Positions 18,024-26,479 of a DNA stretch of 47,368 nt are shown in pieces. The DNA is from Phycisphaerales bacterium. Its GTDB lineage: Bacteria; Planctomycetota; Phycisphaerae; Phycisphaerales; SM1A02. Made by a program: the position numbers and the translations under genes. The stretch covers positions 12,419 through 59,786 of the forward strand of contig JAKVBX010000007.1 of assembly GCA_022446795.1 (NCBI GenBank). The letters are read 5' to 3'. Each line of letters starts with the position of its first letter. Within the stretch, counting starts at the first letter, position 1. The notes under the pieces are model-generated. The model was given only the letters and a program-made list of their open reading frames with translations. It did no database searches and was not told the DNA's origin.

Positions 18024-18944
18024 TCACTCCGGCGTGACCGGTGACATGTCTGGCAGCCCCAGTGCGGCCATCGCATTGCTGACCTCCGCGAACTCCTCGG
18101 CACTCAGTGGTGTCAGCGGCGGCCGTGGCGGGCCACAGTCGATCCCGACCAGCGACATGATGGCCTTGCCCGATCGGATGATCCCTCGCTCCAGGAGCAC
18201 GTCGATCATGATCACGGCTCGATCATGTTCCGCCGTGGCGGTGGCCATGTCACCGGCGGCATGGGCGTCGAGCATGCGGCGGAAGATTCCCGCCGAGTGG
18301 TTGTACGAGGCGCCGATCGCTGCCTCGACACCAAGTTGCAGCGCGAAGAGCAGCATCTCATCACAGCCGAAGAGGAGTTGTGCGTCCTCGCCGCAGGCCT
18401 CCAGTCCGGCCTCGGCTTCCTCCAGGTCAGAACGGGTGAACTTCACGCCGGCGAAATTCGGAATGGCATGCTTCAGGGCGCCAATGACCATGTCCGGCTT
18501 GAAGTTCACATGGGAGCGGGCTGGATTGTCGTAGAACAGGAACGGCCGATCACCGATCGCCTTGGCGATGGGGGCGAGGTAATCGCACAGGTCATCGATC
18601 GAAGCGGGGGGGATGAAGGGCGGTGCCATGGCGGCGACGGCGCCGGCGTCCGCGGCGGCGGCCGCGTGGGCGATCTCGATGGCTTCATGCTGGCAGGCCG
18701 AGCCTGCGTGGATGATCGCGAGAAGGTCGTTGGACCTGGCGGCGGCGCACCAGGTGTCGTTGGCCTCGATGCGCTCCGACATGCTGAAGGACAGGCCTTC
18801 CCCGGTGGATCCACCGACGAAGACCCCCTTGACTCCCGCGCTGTTCAGCAAGGCCGCTTGCTGGGAAATCACCTCGGGGTGAAGGCGGCCATCGGCGGTC
18901 GTGGGGGTGTGCGGTGCGGCGAGCAGTCCGGTGATGAGTCTCAT
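18024..18944 (-). CDS. nanA: N-acetylneuraminate lyase
   Basis: This enzyme splits N-acetylneuraminate to N-acetylmannosamine and pyruvate by Schiff-base aldol chemistry. The 306-residue product is a DapA/NanA-family TIM barrel with the GGSTGEG carboxylate loop (44-50), Tyr138 (FLFYDNP) and the Schiff-base Lys168 (GVKFT). The segments 'GEGLSFSMSER' and 'KAIMSLVGIDCGPPRPPL' resemble the animal-type lyase more than E. coli NanA or DapA. It is divergent to a sialidase, which supports sialic acid as substrate rather than dihydrodipicolinate synthesis. The ATG at 18944 is preceded by TACCCT and 7 bases, with no Shine-Dalgarno, suggesting a leaderless start. Confidence 0.88.
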   Translation of the reverse strand: MRLITGLLAAPHTPTTADGRLHPEVISQQAALLNSAGVKGVFVGGSTGEGLSFSMSERIEANDTWCAAARSNDLLAIIHAGSACQHEAIEIAHAAAAADAGAVAAMAPPFIPPASIDDLCDYLAPIAKAIGDRPFLFYDNPARSHVNFKPDMVIGALKHAIPNFAGVKFTRSDLEEAEAGLEACGEDAQLLFGCDEMLLFALQLGVEAAIGASYNHSAGIFRRMLDAHAAGDMATATAEHDRAVIMIDVLLERGIIRSGKAIMSLVGIDCGPPRPPLTPLSAEEFAEVSNAMAALGLPDMSPVTPE

Positions 18945-18957
18945 GGTGTACAGGGTA
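18942..18957 (-). promoter_or_regulatory. -10-like TACCCT directly upstream of the lyase start
   Basis: TACCCT (18952-18957) lies 7 bases before the ATG. Fits the TANNNT leaderless pattern seen at other genes in the window. Confidence 0.5.
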
Positions 18958-19068
18958 GTCCATTCCCGGCGGTCATCGGTGCACCGGGGACCCCTGCTAC
19001 CATCCAATGATGATGACGGGCGGCACATCCATCATGATGCGCCGCCAACTCGTGGAGCAGGAGAACGG

Positions 19069-20790
19069 ATGAACAACGCGCGACAATCGATGAACCGCAA
19101 CTTGATGCGCCTGCTCCTGGGCGGCGTCATGACTGGATCCGCCTGGGCTTCCGTACAGGAGGAGCCCGCCAGTCGTCCACCGCACCTGGATCATCGGACG
19201 ACCGCCGTGCCCTGGATCGACCTGTCCGACATGACCGAATGGCGGGAGGAGAAGGGGCACTCGGGCCAGTTGCATCGCGCGGCCGTGGTGATGGATGATG
19301 CCTCGTCCGTGCGATTTGATTCGGCCCCGGGCCAGTCGACGACGGCGATCATCCGCTCGGGCGATGGGCAGCCTCCGGTAGGGCCGATCGAGCAGGCCGC
19401 GGTTCTCGGCGGCACCATCATCGATGCCGAACTGATGTCCGACGGGAGGATCGTGGTGCTTCTGCATGACACGGTCCCGGGCAGCCCGACGGAAGATGAC
19501 ATCGTCCTGTGGGTGGGGAGCCTGGATGATGTCAGGAACTCCCGCGAAGGTGACTTCACGGCTCGGCTTGCGGCAACCGGCGACGGCGGACCCATGGGTG
19601 GTGACATCAACATCAATCCCGGGAGTGTGATTGTCCGAGTTCGCGTGGATCTCGATGGCTCGGTCTACCGGAGATTCCGGGTGCTGACCCTCCCTCGCGA
19701 GATGGAAGCCCGCGTGCCGACGCGTGGCCATGATCTTCCGCTCATCGACCTGGATGCCGAGGAGGATCGGCAGGTCATCGTGGACCGGGAAGACGGGCAG
19801 TACCTCGGGCATCCCACCACGGTCCTGTTGGAAGACGGCCGAACGATGCTGTGCGTCTATCCCAAGGGGCACGGCAAGGGTGGCGTTGTCTACAAGCGAT
19901 CTGATGATGGGGGACTGACGTGGTCTGATCGACTGCCCGTTCCCGACAACTGGTCCGGGAGTCGCGAGGTTCCGACCTTGCACCGCGTGATTGATCCCGA
20001 GACCGGCGACAAGGGCCTGATCATGTGGTCGGGCCTGCACCCGGCTCGCCTGGCCCGCAGCGATGACGACGGGCAGACGTGGTCCTCCTTGGAACCGGTG
20101 GGTGACTGGGGTGGCATCGTGGTGATGGGATTCGTCGAGGAACTCAGCGACGGCCGCTCCCTGGCGATGTTCCATGACGATGGCCGGTTCTTTACCAGTG
20201 ATGGCCAGCGATCGGACCCGGTGGTCTTCACCCTCTACAAGACCTTCAGTGACGATGGTGGTCGCACCTGGTCACAGCCGGAATCGGTCTGGTCCGGCTC
20301 GGATGTTCACCTGTGTGAACCGGGGGTGGTGCGTTCTCCCGATGGCCAGACCCTGGCGATCCTGCTGCGGGAAAACAGCAGGCGGCGCAATTCACACGTG
20401 ATGTTCAGTACGGACGAGGGCACGACCTGGTCCAGTCCCCGCGAGTTGCCCGCGTCGCTGACGGGGGATCGGCATACGGCCGTGTACGGTCCGGACGGCC
20501 GCCTCTTCATCTCGTTCCGCGATACGACGCACGAGTCGTCGACCCAGGGTGACTGGGTTGGCTGGGTCGGAACGTGGAACGACATCCAGCACGGGACGCC
20601 TGGCCAGTACCGGGTTCGGCTCAAGGACAACAAGCATCGTTGGGACACGGCCTACCCGGGCGTGGAGATCCTTCCGGACGGCACGATCGTGACCACCACC
20701 TATGGTCACTGGGACGAGGGCGAGCAGCCGTACATTCGATCGGTGCGATTCACGCTTGACGAGATTGACGAACGGGCTGCGGCGCCCTGA
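19069..20790 (+). CDS. Secreted exo-sialidase-like protein (Asp-box/BNR repeats)
   Basis: A predicted exported glycosidase of 573 residues. ATG at 19069 follows CAGGAGAACGG and opens a signal peptide (about 1-30). The six-bladed propeller is marked by four Asp-boxes, each close to S-x-D-x-G-x-T-W: SDDGGLTW, SDDDGQTW, SDDGGRTW and STDEGTTW. Other sialidase-like features are 'SREVPTLHRV' and late conserved 'SFRDTTHES' and 'YPGVEILPDGTIV' segments. An N-terminal 200 residues before the first Asp-box form a separate beta-rich domain. Its divergent partner is N-acetylneuraminate lyase, so release of sialic acid outside the cell followed by cytoplasmic cleavage is likely. A sialic acid transporter is not in the window. 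Confidence 0.85.
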   Translation: MNNARQSMNRNLMRLLLGGVMTGSAWASVQEEPASRPPHLDHRTTAVPWIDLSDMTEWREEKGHSGQLHRAAVVMDDASSVRFDSAPGQSTTAIIRSGDGQPPVGPIEQAAVLGGTIIDAELMSDGRIVVLLHDTVPGSPTEDDIVLWVGSLDDVRNSREGDFTARLAATGDGGPMGGDININPGSVIVRVRVDLDGSVYRRFRVLTLPREMEARVPTRGHDLPLIDLDAEEDRQVIVDREDGQYLGHPTTVLLEDGRTMLCVYPKGHGKGGVVYKRSDDGGLTWSDRLPVPDNWSGSREVPTLHRVIDPETGDKGLIMWSGLHPARLARSDDDGQTWSSLEPVGDWGGIVVMGFVEELSDGRSLAMFHDDGRFFTSDGQRSDPVVFTLYKTFSDDGGRTWSQPESVWSGSDVHLCEPGVVRSPDGQTLAILLRENSRRRNSHVMFSTDEGTTWSSPRELPASLTGDRHTAVYGPDGRLFISFRDTTHESSTQGDWVGWVGTWNDIQHGTPGQYRVRLKDNKHRWDTAYPGVEILPDGTIVTTTYGHWDEGEQPYIRSVRFTLDEIDERAAAP

Positions 20791-20840
20791 CATCGTCGGC
20801 GGAGGGGTATTCGAAATCCGAGTGACCGTGTGCGTGGACG

Positions 20841-21932
20841 TCAGTGCGCCGGGGCGGCCTCGTCCGTCCAGGGATTCCTGACATGACAGGCTCGCCCGGT
20901 CTTCTCGATGTAGTCCTGGTGGTAGTCCTCGGCGGAGAAGAACTCCTGGGCGGGCTCGACCTGGGTGACGATGGGGCGGCGATGCACGCCGTCATCCGTC
21001 AGCTTCTTGATGTACGCCTTGGCCAGCTTGGCCTGCTCGTCGTTCACCGTGTAGATGCCGGAGCGATACTGGTCGCCCACGTCAGGACCCTGGCGATTCA
21101 GCTGGGTCGGATCGTGCATCTTGAAAAAGGCCTCCAGCAGTTGCTGGTAGCTGATCCGCTTGGGATCAAAGGTCACCTTCACGGCCTCGGCGTGGCCGGT
21201 GTCCTCGTAGCAGATTTCCTTGTAGGTCGGATTGTCGGTGCGGCCGTTCATGTATCCGCTCTCGGCATTGATGACACCATCACCGGCCTGGAACCAGTGC
21301 TCGACACCCCAGAAGCAACCAGCGGCAAAGTAGGCGGTGTCGGTCTCGACGGGCTTTGAGGCTGGCGGAACCGGCTCACCCTTCTCCAGGAAGACCAGCG
21401 ATGCGGAATTCAGGCAATGACGGTCACCAGTTGGCTTGGGCCCATCGGGAAAGACATGGCCGAGGTGTGCGTTGCAGCGGCTGCAGGAGATTTCCGTGCG
21501 AACCATGCCATGGCTTTGATCGACCTCGCGCTTGATGTGCTGCTCGTCGTAGGGCGTGTAGAAGCTGGGCCATCCCGTTCCGGAGTCGAACTTGTGCTGG
21601 GAAGCAAACAAGGGGAGCCCACAGACGACACAGCTGTAGGTGCCATCCTTCTTGTTATCCAGGAGGGTTCCGCAGAAGGCCCGCTCGGTCCCATCCTTCT
21701 GGGTGATCCGATAGGCCTCGGGGGACAGCTTGGCAGCGAGCGACGCCCGCTTCTCATCAGAGATCGGGGTGACGTCATGTCCACTACGGGAATAAACCGG
21801 TTTCATCGGAGCCTCCGTCTTGGCAGTGGTATCCGGCTTTGGATCCGAGGCCGTGTTCCCAGAGGAGTCGAGTCCGCCAGCAATGGCGATGATTACGGCG
21901 AGGGCCACGAGGATGGGAATCAGCGTTCGCAT
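20841..21932 (-). CDS. msrBA: Exported bifunctional methionine sulfoxide reductase MsrB-MsrA
   Basis: Repairs oxidised methionine in both stereo-forms. The 363-residue protein has an N-terminal hydrophobic signal or anchor (MRTLIPILVALAVIIAIAGG), then MsrB (about 55-185) with zinc Cys101/104 and 150/153, GTGWPSF and the catalytic Cys173 (RHCLNS), then MsrA (about 200-360) with GCFWG (Cys206) and 'GHAEAVKV'. The B-A order is opposite to the common A-B fusions. The frame extends to 22193, but the residues before 21932 have no conserved character; TACCAT lies 5 bases before this ATG with no Shine-Dalgarno. It probably acts in the periplasm. Confidence 0.92.
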   Translation of the reverse strand: MRTLIPILVALAVIIAIAGGLDSSGNTASDPKPDTTAKTEAPMKPVYSRSGHDVTPISDEKRASLAAKLSPEAYRITQKDGTERAFCGTLLDNKKDGTYSCVVCGLPLFASQHKFDSGTGWPSFYTPYDEQHIKREVDQSHGMVRTEISCSRCNAHLGHVFPDGPKPTGDRHCLNSASLVFLEKGEPVPPASKPVETDTAYFAAGCFWGVEHWFQAGDGVINAESGYMNGRTDNPTYKEICYEDTGHAEAVKVTFDPKRISYQQLLEAFFKMHDPTQLNRQGPDVGDQYRSGIYTVNDEQAKLAKAYIKKLTDDGVHRRPIVTQVEPAQEFFSAEDYHQDYIEKTGRACHVRNPWTDEAAPAH

Positions 21933-21943
21933 ACCACATGGTA
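21930..21943 (-). promoter_or_regulatory. -10-like TACCAT upstream of msrBA start
   Basis: TACCAT (21938-21943) lies 5 bases before ATG; a slightly short version of the leaderless pattern. Confidence 0.4.
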
Positions 21944-21969
21944 ACCCGCTCACCTCGCGTGGGTTCTCT

Positions 21970-22782
21970 TCAATTCGGTTTCGAGGGTTCCGTGGCCGCC
22001 TTGAGGGCCGCAGGATCGGGATTTCGTTGGGCGAACATCCACTCCATCGCGCCACGAGGGCCGTACGCAAAATGCCAGGATCCATGGTCGACGCCCGGGA
22101 GATTGGTGTAGGCCGGTGTACCGCCCGCTGCGCGGATGGCCTCGACCATGCGACGTGATTCAGACTCCGGCACGACCCGATCGTCTTCGCCATGGAAGGC
22201 CCAGATCGGCACGTCTGTCAGTTGCTTGGCGTTGGTCACCTGCCCACCACCGCAGATCGGTACGACGGCCGCGAACCAGTCCGGATGACGGGCAGCGAGA
22301 TCCCAGCTTCCATAGCCGCCCATGGACAGGCCGGTCAGGTAGACACGGGCATGGTCGATGTCCTCCTCGGCGATCACCTTCTTGATCGCGGCGATCACGG
22401 CCTGCATCGCGGGCAGCGGGGGCCGGGGGGTTGATACCCGGGTTTGATAGGGCGCCCACTGTTCTCGTTTTGGACACTGCATGGCCAGCACATGGCACGG
22501 CCTGTCTCGCAGGTGATTCGCCTTGAGGAACTGCTTCGGGAGGTAGGTCAACTGGGCCTGGTTGTCATTGCCGCGTTCGCCGGCCCCATGGAGGAAGACC
22601 ACCAGGGGGGTCGGGCCATCGGCGCCGACGGGTCTCAGCAGTTGGTAGGGATAGTTGCGGGTGGCGCCATCGACGGCGATCGAGACCGAGGCAGGCTCGT
22701 ATTGGCGTGCCGTTGGTTCATTGTCGGGTGGCATCATCGCGAACTCGGCCAGGATCAGGGTCAGGGCGGTCAGGACGGTCAT
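21970..22782 (-). CDS. Exported alpha/beta-hydrolase (esterase/dienelactone hydrolase-like)
   Basis: A 270-residue hydrolase with a short hydrophobic N-terminus (residues 1-16, probable signal). The alpha/beta fold is seen in VVFLHGAGERG (oxyanion loop), the nucleophile elbow GLSMGG with Ser153, Asp in HGEDD (200/201) and His233 (VDHGSW). This set is typical of the phospholipase/carboxylesterase and PHB-depolymerase-like 'prolyl oligopeptidase' group found in secreted planctomycete enzymes. Substrate is unknown; acyl esters of plant or algal polymers are possible. ATG at 22782 has AGGAG upstream. It lies 37 bases before msrBA on the same strand. Confidence 0.85.
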   Translation of the reverse strand: MTVLTALTLILAEFAMMPPDNEPTARQYEPASVSIAVDGATRNYPYQLLRPVGADGPTPLVVFLHGAGERGNDNQAQLTYLPKQFLKANHLRDRPCHVLAMQCPKREQWAPYQTRVSTPRPPLPAMQAVIAAIKKVIAEEDIDHARVYLTGLSMGGYGSWDLAARHPDWFAAVVPICGGGQVTNAKQLTDVPIWAFHGEDDRVVPESESRRMVEAIRAAGGTPAYTNLPGVDHGSWHFAYGPRGAMEWMFAQRNPDPAALKAATEPSKPN

Positions 22783-22874
22783 GAGCGAGTCTCCTGGGCG
22801 GACGGGTGCGGGTGGGACAGTGATCTTCCCGGTCATTCTGCAGATCGCCGGGGAGTCCCCTGGAATTCGGATCG

Positions 22875-22890
22875 TATCATCCGGGTGATG
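22875..22890 (+). promoter_or_regulatory. -10 box TATCAT and leaderless start
   Basis: TATCAT (22875-22880), 7 bases, ATG (22888). No Shine-Dalgarno is present. Confidence 0.55.
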
Positions 22891-23301
22891 CGTCGAACCG
22901 GATTGACGAGCATGATGGTCGCAGGCCTGCTTCTGCTGGCGTCCTGCGAATATGAACCCCGGATCCACATGGATGTACCGGGAATGCATCCCTTGAAGAT
23001 CCAGTTGCTGGGCTTCGACGGCTGCCCGGGCGCCACGGTCCTGGAGGAGCGGCTCCTGGAAGTGGTGAGTCATGAGCACCTGGATGCGATCGTCGAGTAC
23101 GTCGATCTCCAGTCCTTGCCGCCCGACGATTCCCGCCGAGGCTGGGGGTCACCGACGATCCTGGTGAACGGGGTGGATCTCTATGGCGAGTCCCGGCCTG
23201 CTGACCAGGCGTTGTCGTGTCGGCTGTACGAGGCGGGATGGCCAAGCTGTGACGAACTGGAGGATCGTCTCCATGGACAACTCGTCGCGTCAAGGCGGTG
23301 A
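22888..23301 (+). CDS. Thioredoxin-fold lipoprotein
   Basis: A small protein of 137 residues. The N-terminus is a lipoprotein signal with the lipobox LASC (Cys20), so it is probably membrane-anchored. The mature part has the order of a minimal thioredoxin fold: a beta strand ending in FDGCPGA with one Cys in place of CxxC, helix LEERLLEVV, and the cis-Pro segment GSPTILVNG. Single-Cys members of this glutaredoxin-like group are common in metal and redox biology, but function is not known. The ATG at 22888 is preceded by TATCAT and 7 bases with no Shine-Dalgarno; this is the best leaderless example here. Confidence 0.7.
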   Translation: MRRTGLTSMMVAGLLLLASCEYEPRIHMDVPGMHPLKIQLLGFDGCPGATVLEERLLEVVSHEHLDAIVEYVDLQSLPPDDSRRGWGSPTILVNGVDLYGESRPADQALSCRLYEAGWPSCDELEDRLHGQLVASRR

Positions 23302-23318
23302 ATGTCCGCTGCGCCTGA

Positions 23319-23333
23319 TAAGATCAGGGCATG
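23319..23333 (+). promoter_or_regulatory. -10-like TAAGAT and leaderless start
   Basis: TAAGAT (23319-23324), 6 bases, ATG (23331). Only CAGGGC stands between them. Confidence 0.5.
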
Positions 23334-24791
23334 AGTGACATCGATCTTCGGGCCGCGACCGACGAAGCGTTGGAGCACATGCGTGCCGGGAATCTCGAGA
23401 AGGCGGTCGACATCGCTCGCGGGATCGAAGAGGCTCAACCGGGTCACCCCAATGTCTTCCTGGTTCGCGGTCTCGTTGCCGAGCGACGCGGTGACGTCAT
23501 CGAGGCCCTGGAGTTGATCACCTCGGCTCGGGCCGCTGTGCCAGAGCGGCATGATCTGCGGCTTCACAGGGGCCGCCTGTTGGCGACTGCCGGACGGTTG
23601 GATGACGCGCTTGGTGAGTTCGAGATCGATGACTGGCCGGAACATCTCCAGGTCCTGTCGGCCCGGTGGAAGGCCGAGATCCTGTCGCGGCTGATGCGGG
23701 TCAGCGATGCCATTGAGGTCCTGGAGGGACTGACGTCCAGGATTGGTGAACGCCCGGTCCTGCAGTTGATTCAAGTCCGACTCATTCATGCAGACGGCCG
23801 GCCGAAGGAGGCACTGGCTGTTCTTGACTCGCTGATGGCTGGCGCCAGCGTGACCGATGCGATGAGAATCCGTTGCCTCTTCGAACGCGCACGGATCTGT
23901 GATGAGACCGGGGATTATTCCGGCGCCGTGGCTGCGGCACAGAAGGCAAACAGGATGTTGGGCGCTACCTTTGACGCGGATCGGTTCCAGGGCCGCATGG
24001 ATGCGCTCATCTCGTACTTTGATGCCAGTAGGTTCGAGCGACTGCCACAGTCCACGCTGCTCTCGGATCTACCCGTGTTCCTCGTGGGTATGCCGCGGAG
24101 TGGCCTGAGGATCGTGGAGCAGATCATCGACCAGCACCCTCGCGGTGTCGCGGGTGGGAGCCAGCGCAAGCTCCGTCAGTCGGTCGTCTCCGTGCAGCAA
24201 GACAAGGGCGTCGCGTTTCCTCAATGCCTTGACCAGTTGACACCGGAGGAGGTGACCGAGCTGGGCAGGGAACTGCTTGCCCATTTCAGTTCCTGGCAAT
24301 TCGCGCCGCTTCGCGTGACCAATCGATCGCTGTCAATTGAACAGTTTCTCGGGATTGTCCCGCCACTCCTTCCGGGTGCGAGGGTCATTTTCGTCCGGCG
24401 CGACCCGCGTGATCTGCTGGTCTCGAACTACCTCAGGGAGTTCAGTGCTGATCGAGCCGCCTGGGCCGCGAGCCTGCAGCATGTCGGAGTGATGATCCAG
24501 CAACACGAGCGACTCGTGGAGCACTGGAAGTCCGTGCTGCCCAACGCCTGGCACGAAGTCCAGTACGAGGAACTGGTCACGGACCCGGAACGCATCACTC
24601 GTGGACTGGTTGACTTTCTCGAGTTGGAGTGGAATGACGCCTGCCTGCGGCCCGAGGAATCGGATCGCATGAAGACCTATCCCTTGTATGATCGAATCGA
24701 CACGCCGTTGCACAGCCGACGTTCAGGGCATTGGCGGAATTACGAAACGGAGCTGGGTGACGCCTTGGCCTCGCTGGAGTCCGACAGCTGA
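23331..24791 (+). CDS. TPR-sulfotransferase fusion protein
   Basis: A 486-residue protein with tetratricopeptide-like helix pairs at the N-terminus (about 1-240) and a sulfotransferase domain at the C-terminus. The PAPS-binding loop is VFLVGMPRSG near residue 250, followed by 'RIVEQIIDQHP'; the 3'-phosphate-binding segment is VIFVRRDPRDLLVSNY near 352. A 'YEELVTDPERITR' helix and 'HSRRSGHWRNYE' end are typical of the Sulfotransfer_1 family. It probably moves sulfate from PAPS to a polysaccharide or protein acceptor, with the TPRs binding a partner. There is no signal peptide. Start ATG lies 6 bases after TAAGAT. Confidence 0.9.
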   Translation: MSDIDLRAATDEALEHMRAGNLEKAVDIARGIEEAQPGHPNVFLVRGLVAERRGDVIEALELITSARAAVPERHDLRLHRGRLLATAGRLDDALGEFEIDDWPEHLQVLSARWKAEILSRLMRVSDAIEVLEGLTSRIGERPVLQLIQVRLIHADGRPKEALAVLDSLMAGASVTDAMRIRCLFERARICDETGDYSGAVAAAQKANRMLGATFDADRFQGRMDALISYFDASRFERLPQSTLLSDLPVFLVGMPRSGLRIVEQIIDQHPRGVAGGSQRKLRQSVVSVQQDKGVAFPQCLDQLTPEEVTELGRELLAHFSSWQFAPLRVTNRSLSIEQFLGIVPPLLPGARVIFVRRDPRDLLVSNYLREFSADRAAWAASLQHVGVMIQQHERLVEHWKSVLPNAWHEVQYEELVTDPERITRGLVDFLELEWNDACLRPEESDRMKTYPLYDRIDTPLHSRRSGHWRNYETELGDALASLESDS

Positions 24792-24816
24792 TCTCCGCAT
24801 TCAGGCGGCAGCCGGG

Positions 24817-25899
24817 TTACGGTTGGCTCGAACGGACGGACCAGGGCCCGTCATCCGGAGGGCTTACTCGACTGTCAGGCCGACCCGTGCCCGGTGTTCG
24901 TGGCTTGGCGGGTACCAGGTTGGCGAGCATGATCGACGGAGGGTCGACCGGTCGACTGCTCAGGTAGTCGGTGTCACCGATGGGGACCTGGGCGAGCGCA
25001 ACGATGACATCGCCACCGGAGGTGACTTCGCCGAAGGCGCAATACAGGCCATCCAACCTGGCGGTTTCCTCCCGGTCAAGGGCGATGAACCACTGCGAGC
25101 CGGCGGAGTCGGGATCATCAGCTCGTGCCATCGAGATGACTCCGAAGTCATGTGGCAAGCTTGATGCTTCGATGGGCAGCCACCATCCCGGTCCACCGGA
25201 GCCACTGCCGATGGGATCGCCTCCCTGGACAACGAAGGGGCGACCATTGCGGCCCTCGATGATGATGCGGTGCATCAGGGTGTCGTCGTAGAACCGGTCC
25301 TCGACCAGCTGCTGGAAGTTCCGGGCCGTGTTCGGTGCGGCATCTTCACGCATGTCGATGTGCAGGTCGCCCATCGAGGTCTGCAGCAGAACATCCTGCT
25401 CTGGACGGACCCACCAGCCACTGCGGATGACCGCTTCGTCACGGGCAACGGACTCATCGAGTGCCGTGCCATCAAACTGGCCGGCGCCAGCGGGCAGGCC
25501 CTCGGTATCCTCGGCGCCTTCATCCTCCCAGGCGACGATCTTGCGCCAGGGGCCACGGTCCTCGGTGACGACCTCCTCGGTGACCGGGATGAGCCGGGAG
25601 AGGGCCGGTGTGATGACGAGCGGCTGGCCGACGGGTTCTTCGTCCACCACCAGTTGCAGGTAGGCCGCACGGTCCAGTGCCTCGATCCCGGGGAAGGCGA
25701 CGATGGCGTCAACGCGACCATCGGTAAAACCCGCTGGTTCATCAATGACTGTTCCGTCATGTCGCATCAGCACGACGGTGCCCTTGGCGTACTGGGGCCA
25801 GGTGGAGACCATCATCTCTCCGCCGGCGGGGGTCCAGGGCCGCTTGATGAGTAGGCCTGGTACCGGGTTCGCCAGGGCGACGAGCAGAAGCGGGATCAT
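24817..25899 (-). CDS. Cyclophilin-type peptidyl-prolyl isomerase with N-terminal extension
   Basis: A predicted exported PPIase of 360 residues. A short hydrophobic N-terminus (MIPLLLVALANPVPG) may be a signal. About 170 residues of unassigned beta-rich sequence precede a cyclophilin domain (about 170-330) with the 'TSMGDLHIDM', 'APNTARNFQQLVE', 'RIIIEGR..FVVQGGDP' (active-site Arg and F-x-x-QGG) and 'GSQWFIAL' landmarks and 'LDGLYCAFGEV' before the last strand. It probably helps folding of exported proteins. It lies 15 bases after the upstream gene on the same strand with GGAG before its ATG, so it is likely co-transcribed with it. Confidence 0.88.
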   Translation of the reverse strand: MIPLLLVALANPVPGLLIKRPWTPAGGEMMVSTWPQYAKGTVVLMRHDGTVIDEPAGFTDGRVDAIVAFPGIEALDRAAYLQLVVDEEPVGQPLVITPALSRLIPVTEEVVTEDRGPWRKIVAWEDEGAEDTEGLPAGAGQFDGTALDESVARDEAVIRSGWWVRPEQDVLLQTSMGDLHIDMREDAAPNTARNFQQLVEDRFYDDTLMHRIIIEGRNGRPFVVQGGDPIGSGSGGPGWWLPIEASSLPHDFGVISMARADDPDSAGSQWFIALDREETARLDGLYCAFGEVTSGGDVIVALAQVPIGDTDYLSSRPVDPPSIMLANLVPAKPRTPGTGRPDSRVSPPDDGPWSVRSSQP

Positions 25900-25914
25900 G
25901 GGAGCGCTCCGTAT

Positions 25915-26451
25915 TCAGAAGGTCTGTCGATCCGTGGGCAACTTGTAGAAGCCACGTCCAGTGGACTCCAGTTCGCCGCGTGCCGCGAGGACACGCCAGA
26001 CGTCAGCGGGGAACTGCTCAGGTGGCAGGATGGATTCGAACGCGGCATCACGTCCGGAGGTCAGTGGGCTTCGGCCGAGCTTGGACTCATGGTCCAGTCG
26101 CATGAGTTTCATTCGCTTTCGAAAGGCCTTCATGGCCTCGCGAAGCGTCTCGCCGGGAATGTCGGGGAGGACTTCCTCTTCCTCGGGCTCATCTGTTTCC
26201 AGGCCTCGCAGGACATTCACGATGTGATCGAGGGCCGCCAGGTCTCGTCCGATGACGGCACTGGCGACGGCGGAGGTGTCAGCCTTGGCCTTGACCAGCA
26301 GTCGCTGGACATCGCCCCAGGCGGCACCAGACTCACCGCTTTCGAGCAGTGGTCGGAGTTCGTCAACCTCGGCCAGGACCGCGTTGACGTCGACCTGTGG
26401 GACGGCGTGGCCCGTGCCTGGTTTCCTCTTCTTTCGCTTGCCCTTGGCCAT
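25915..26451 (-). CDS. Conserved-looking hypothetical protein, basic N-terminus
   Basis: A 178-residue soluble protein that I do not recognise. It begins with a Lys/Arg cluster (KGKRKKRKPG), has a helical central part with a very acidic patch (ETDEPEEEEVLPD) and ends with a segment 'WRVLAARGELESTGRGFYKLP' that could be a small winged-helix-like fold. No signal or membrane segment. TAGCCT lies 6 bases before the ATG without a Shine-Dalgarno, so it may have its own leaderless promoter, although it follows the photolyase operon by only 28 bases. The order suggests co-expression with the cyclophilin gene. Confidence 0.65.
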   Translation of the reverse strand: MAKGKRKKRKPGTGHAVPQVDVNAVLAEVDELRPLLESGESGAAWGDVQRLLVKAKADTSAVASAVIGRDLAALDHIVNVLRGLETDEPEEEEVLPDIPGETLREAMKAFRKRMKLMRLDHESKLGRSPLTSGRDAAFESILPPEQFPADVWRVLAARGELESTGRGFYKLPTDRQTF

Positions 26452-26463
26452 CAGAACAGGCTA
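26449..26463 (-). promoter_or_regulatory. -10-like TAGCCT and leaderless start
   Basis: TAGCCT (26458-26463), 6 bases, ATG (26451). Confidence 0.45.
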
Positions 26464-26479
26464 CCAAAGGGGAAGGGAC

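Noticed and set aside
21933-22193. N-terminal extension of MsrBA
   Set aside because: The extension overlaps the esterase gene and lacks a signal peptide; the hydrophobic segment starts at 21932.
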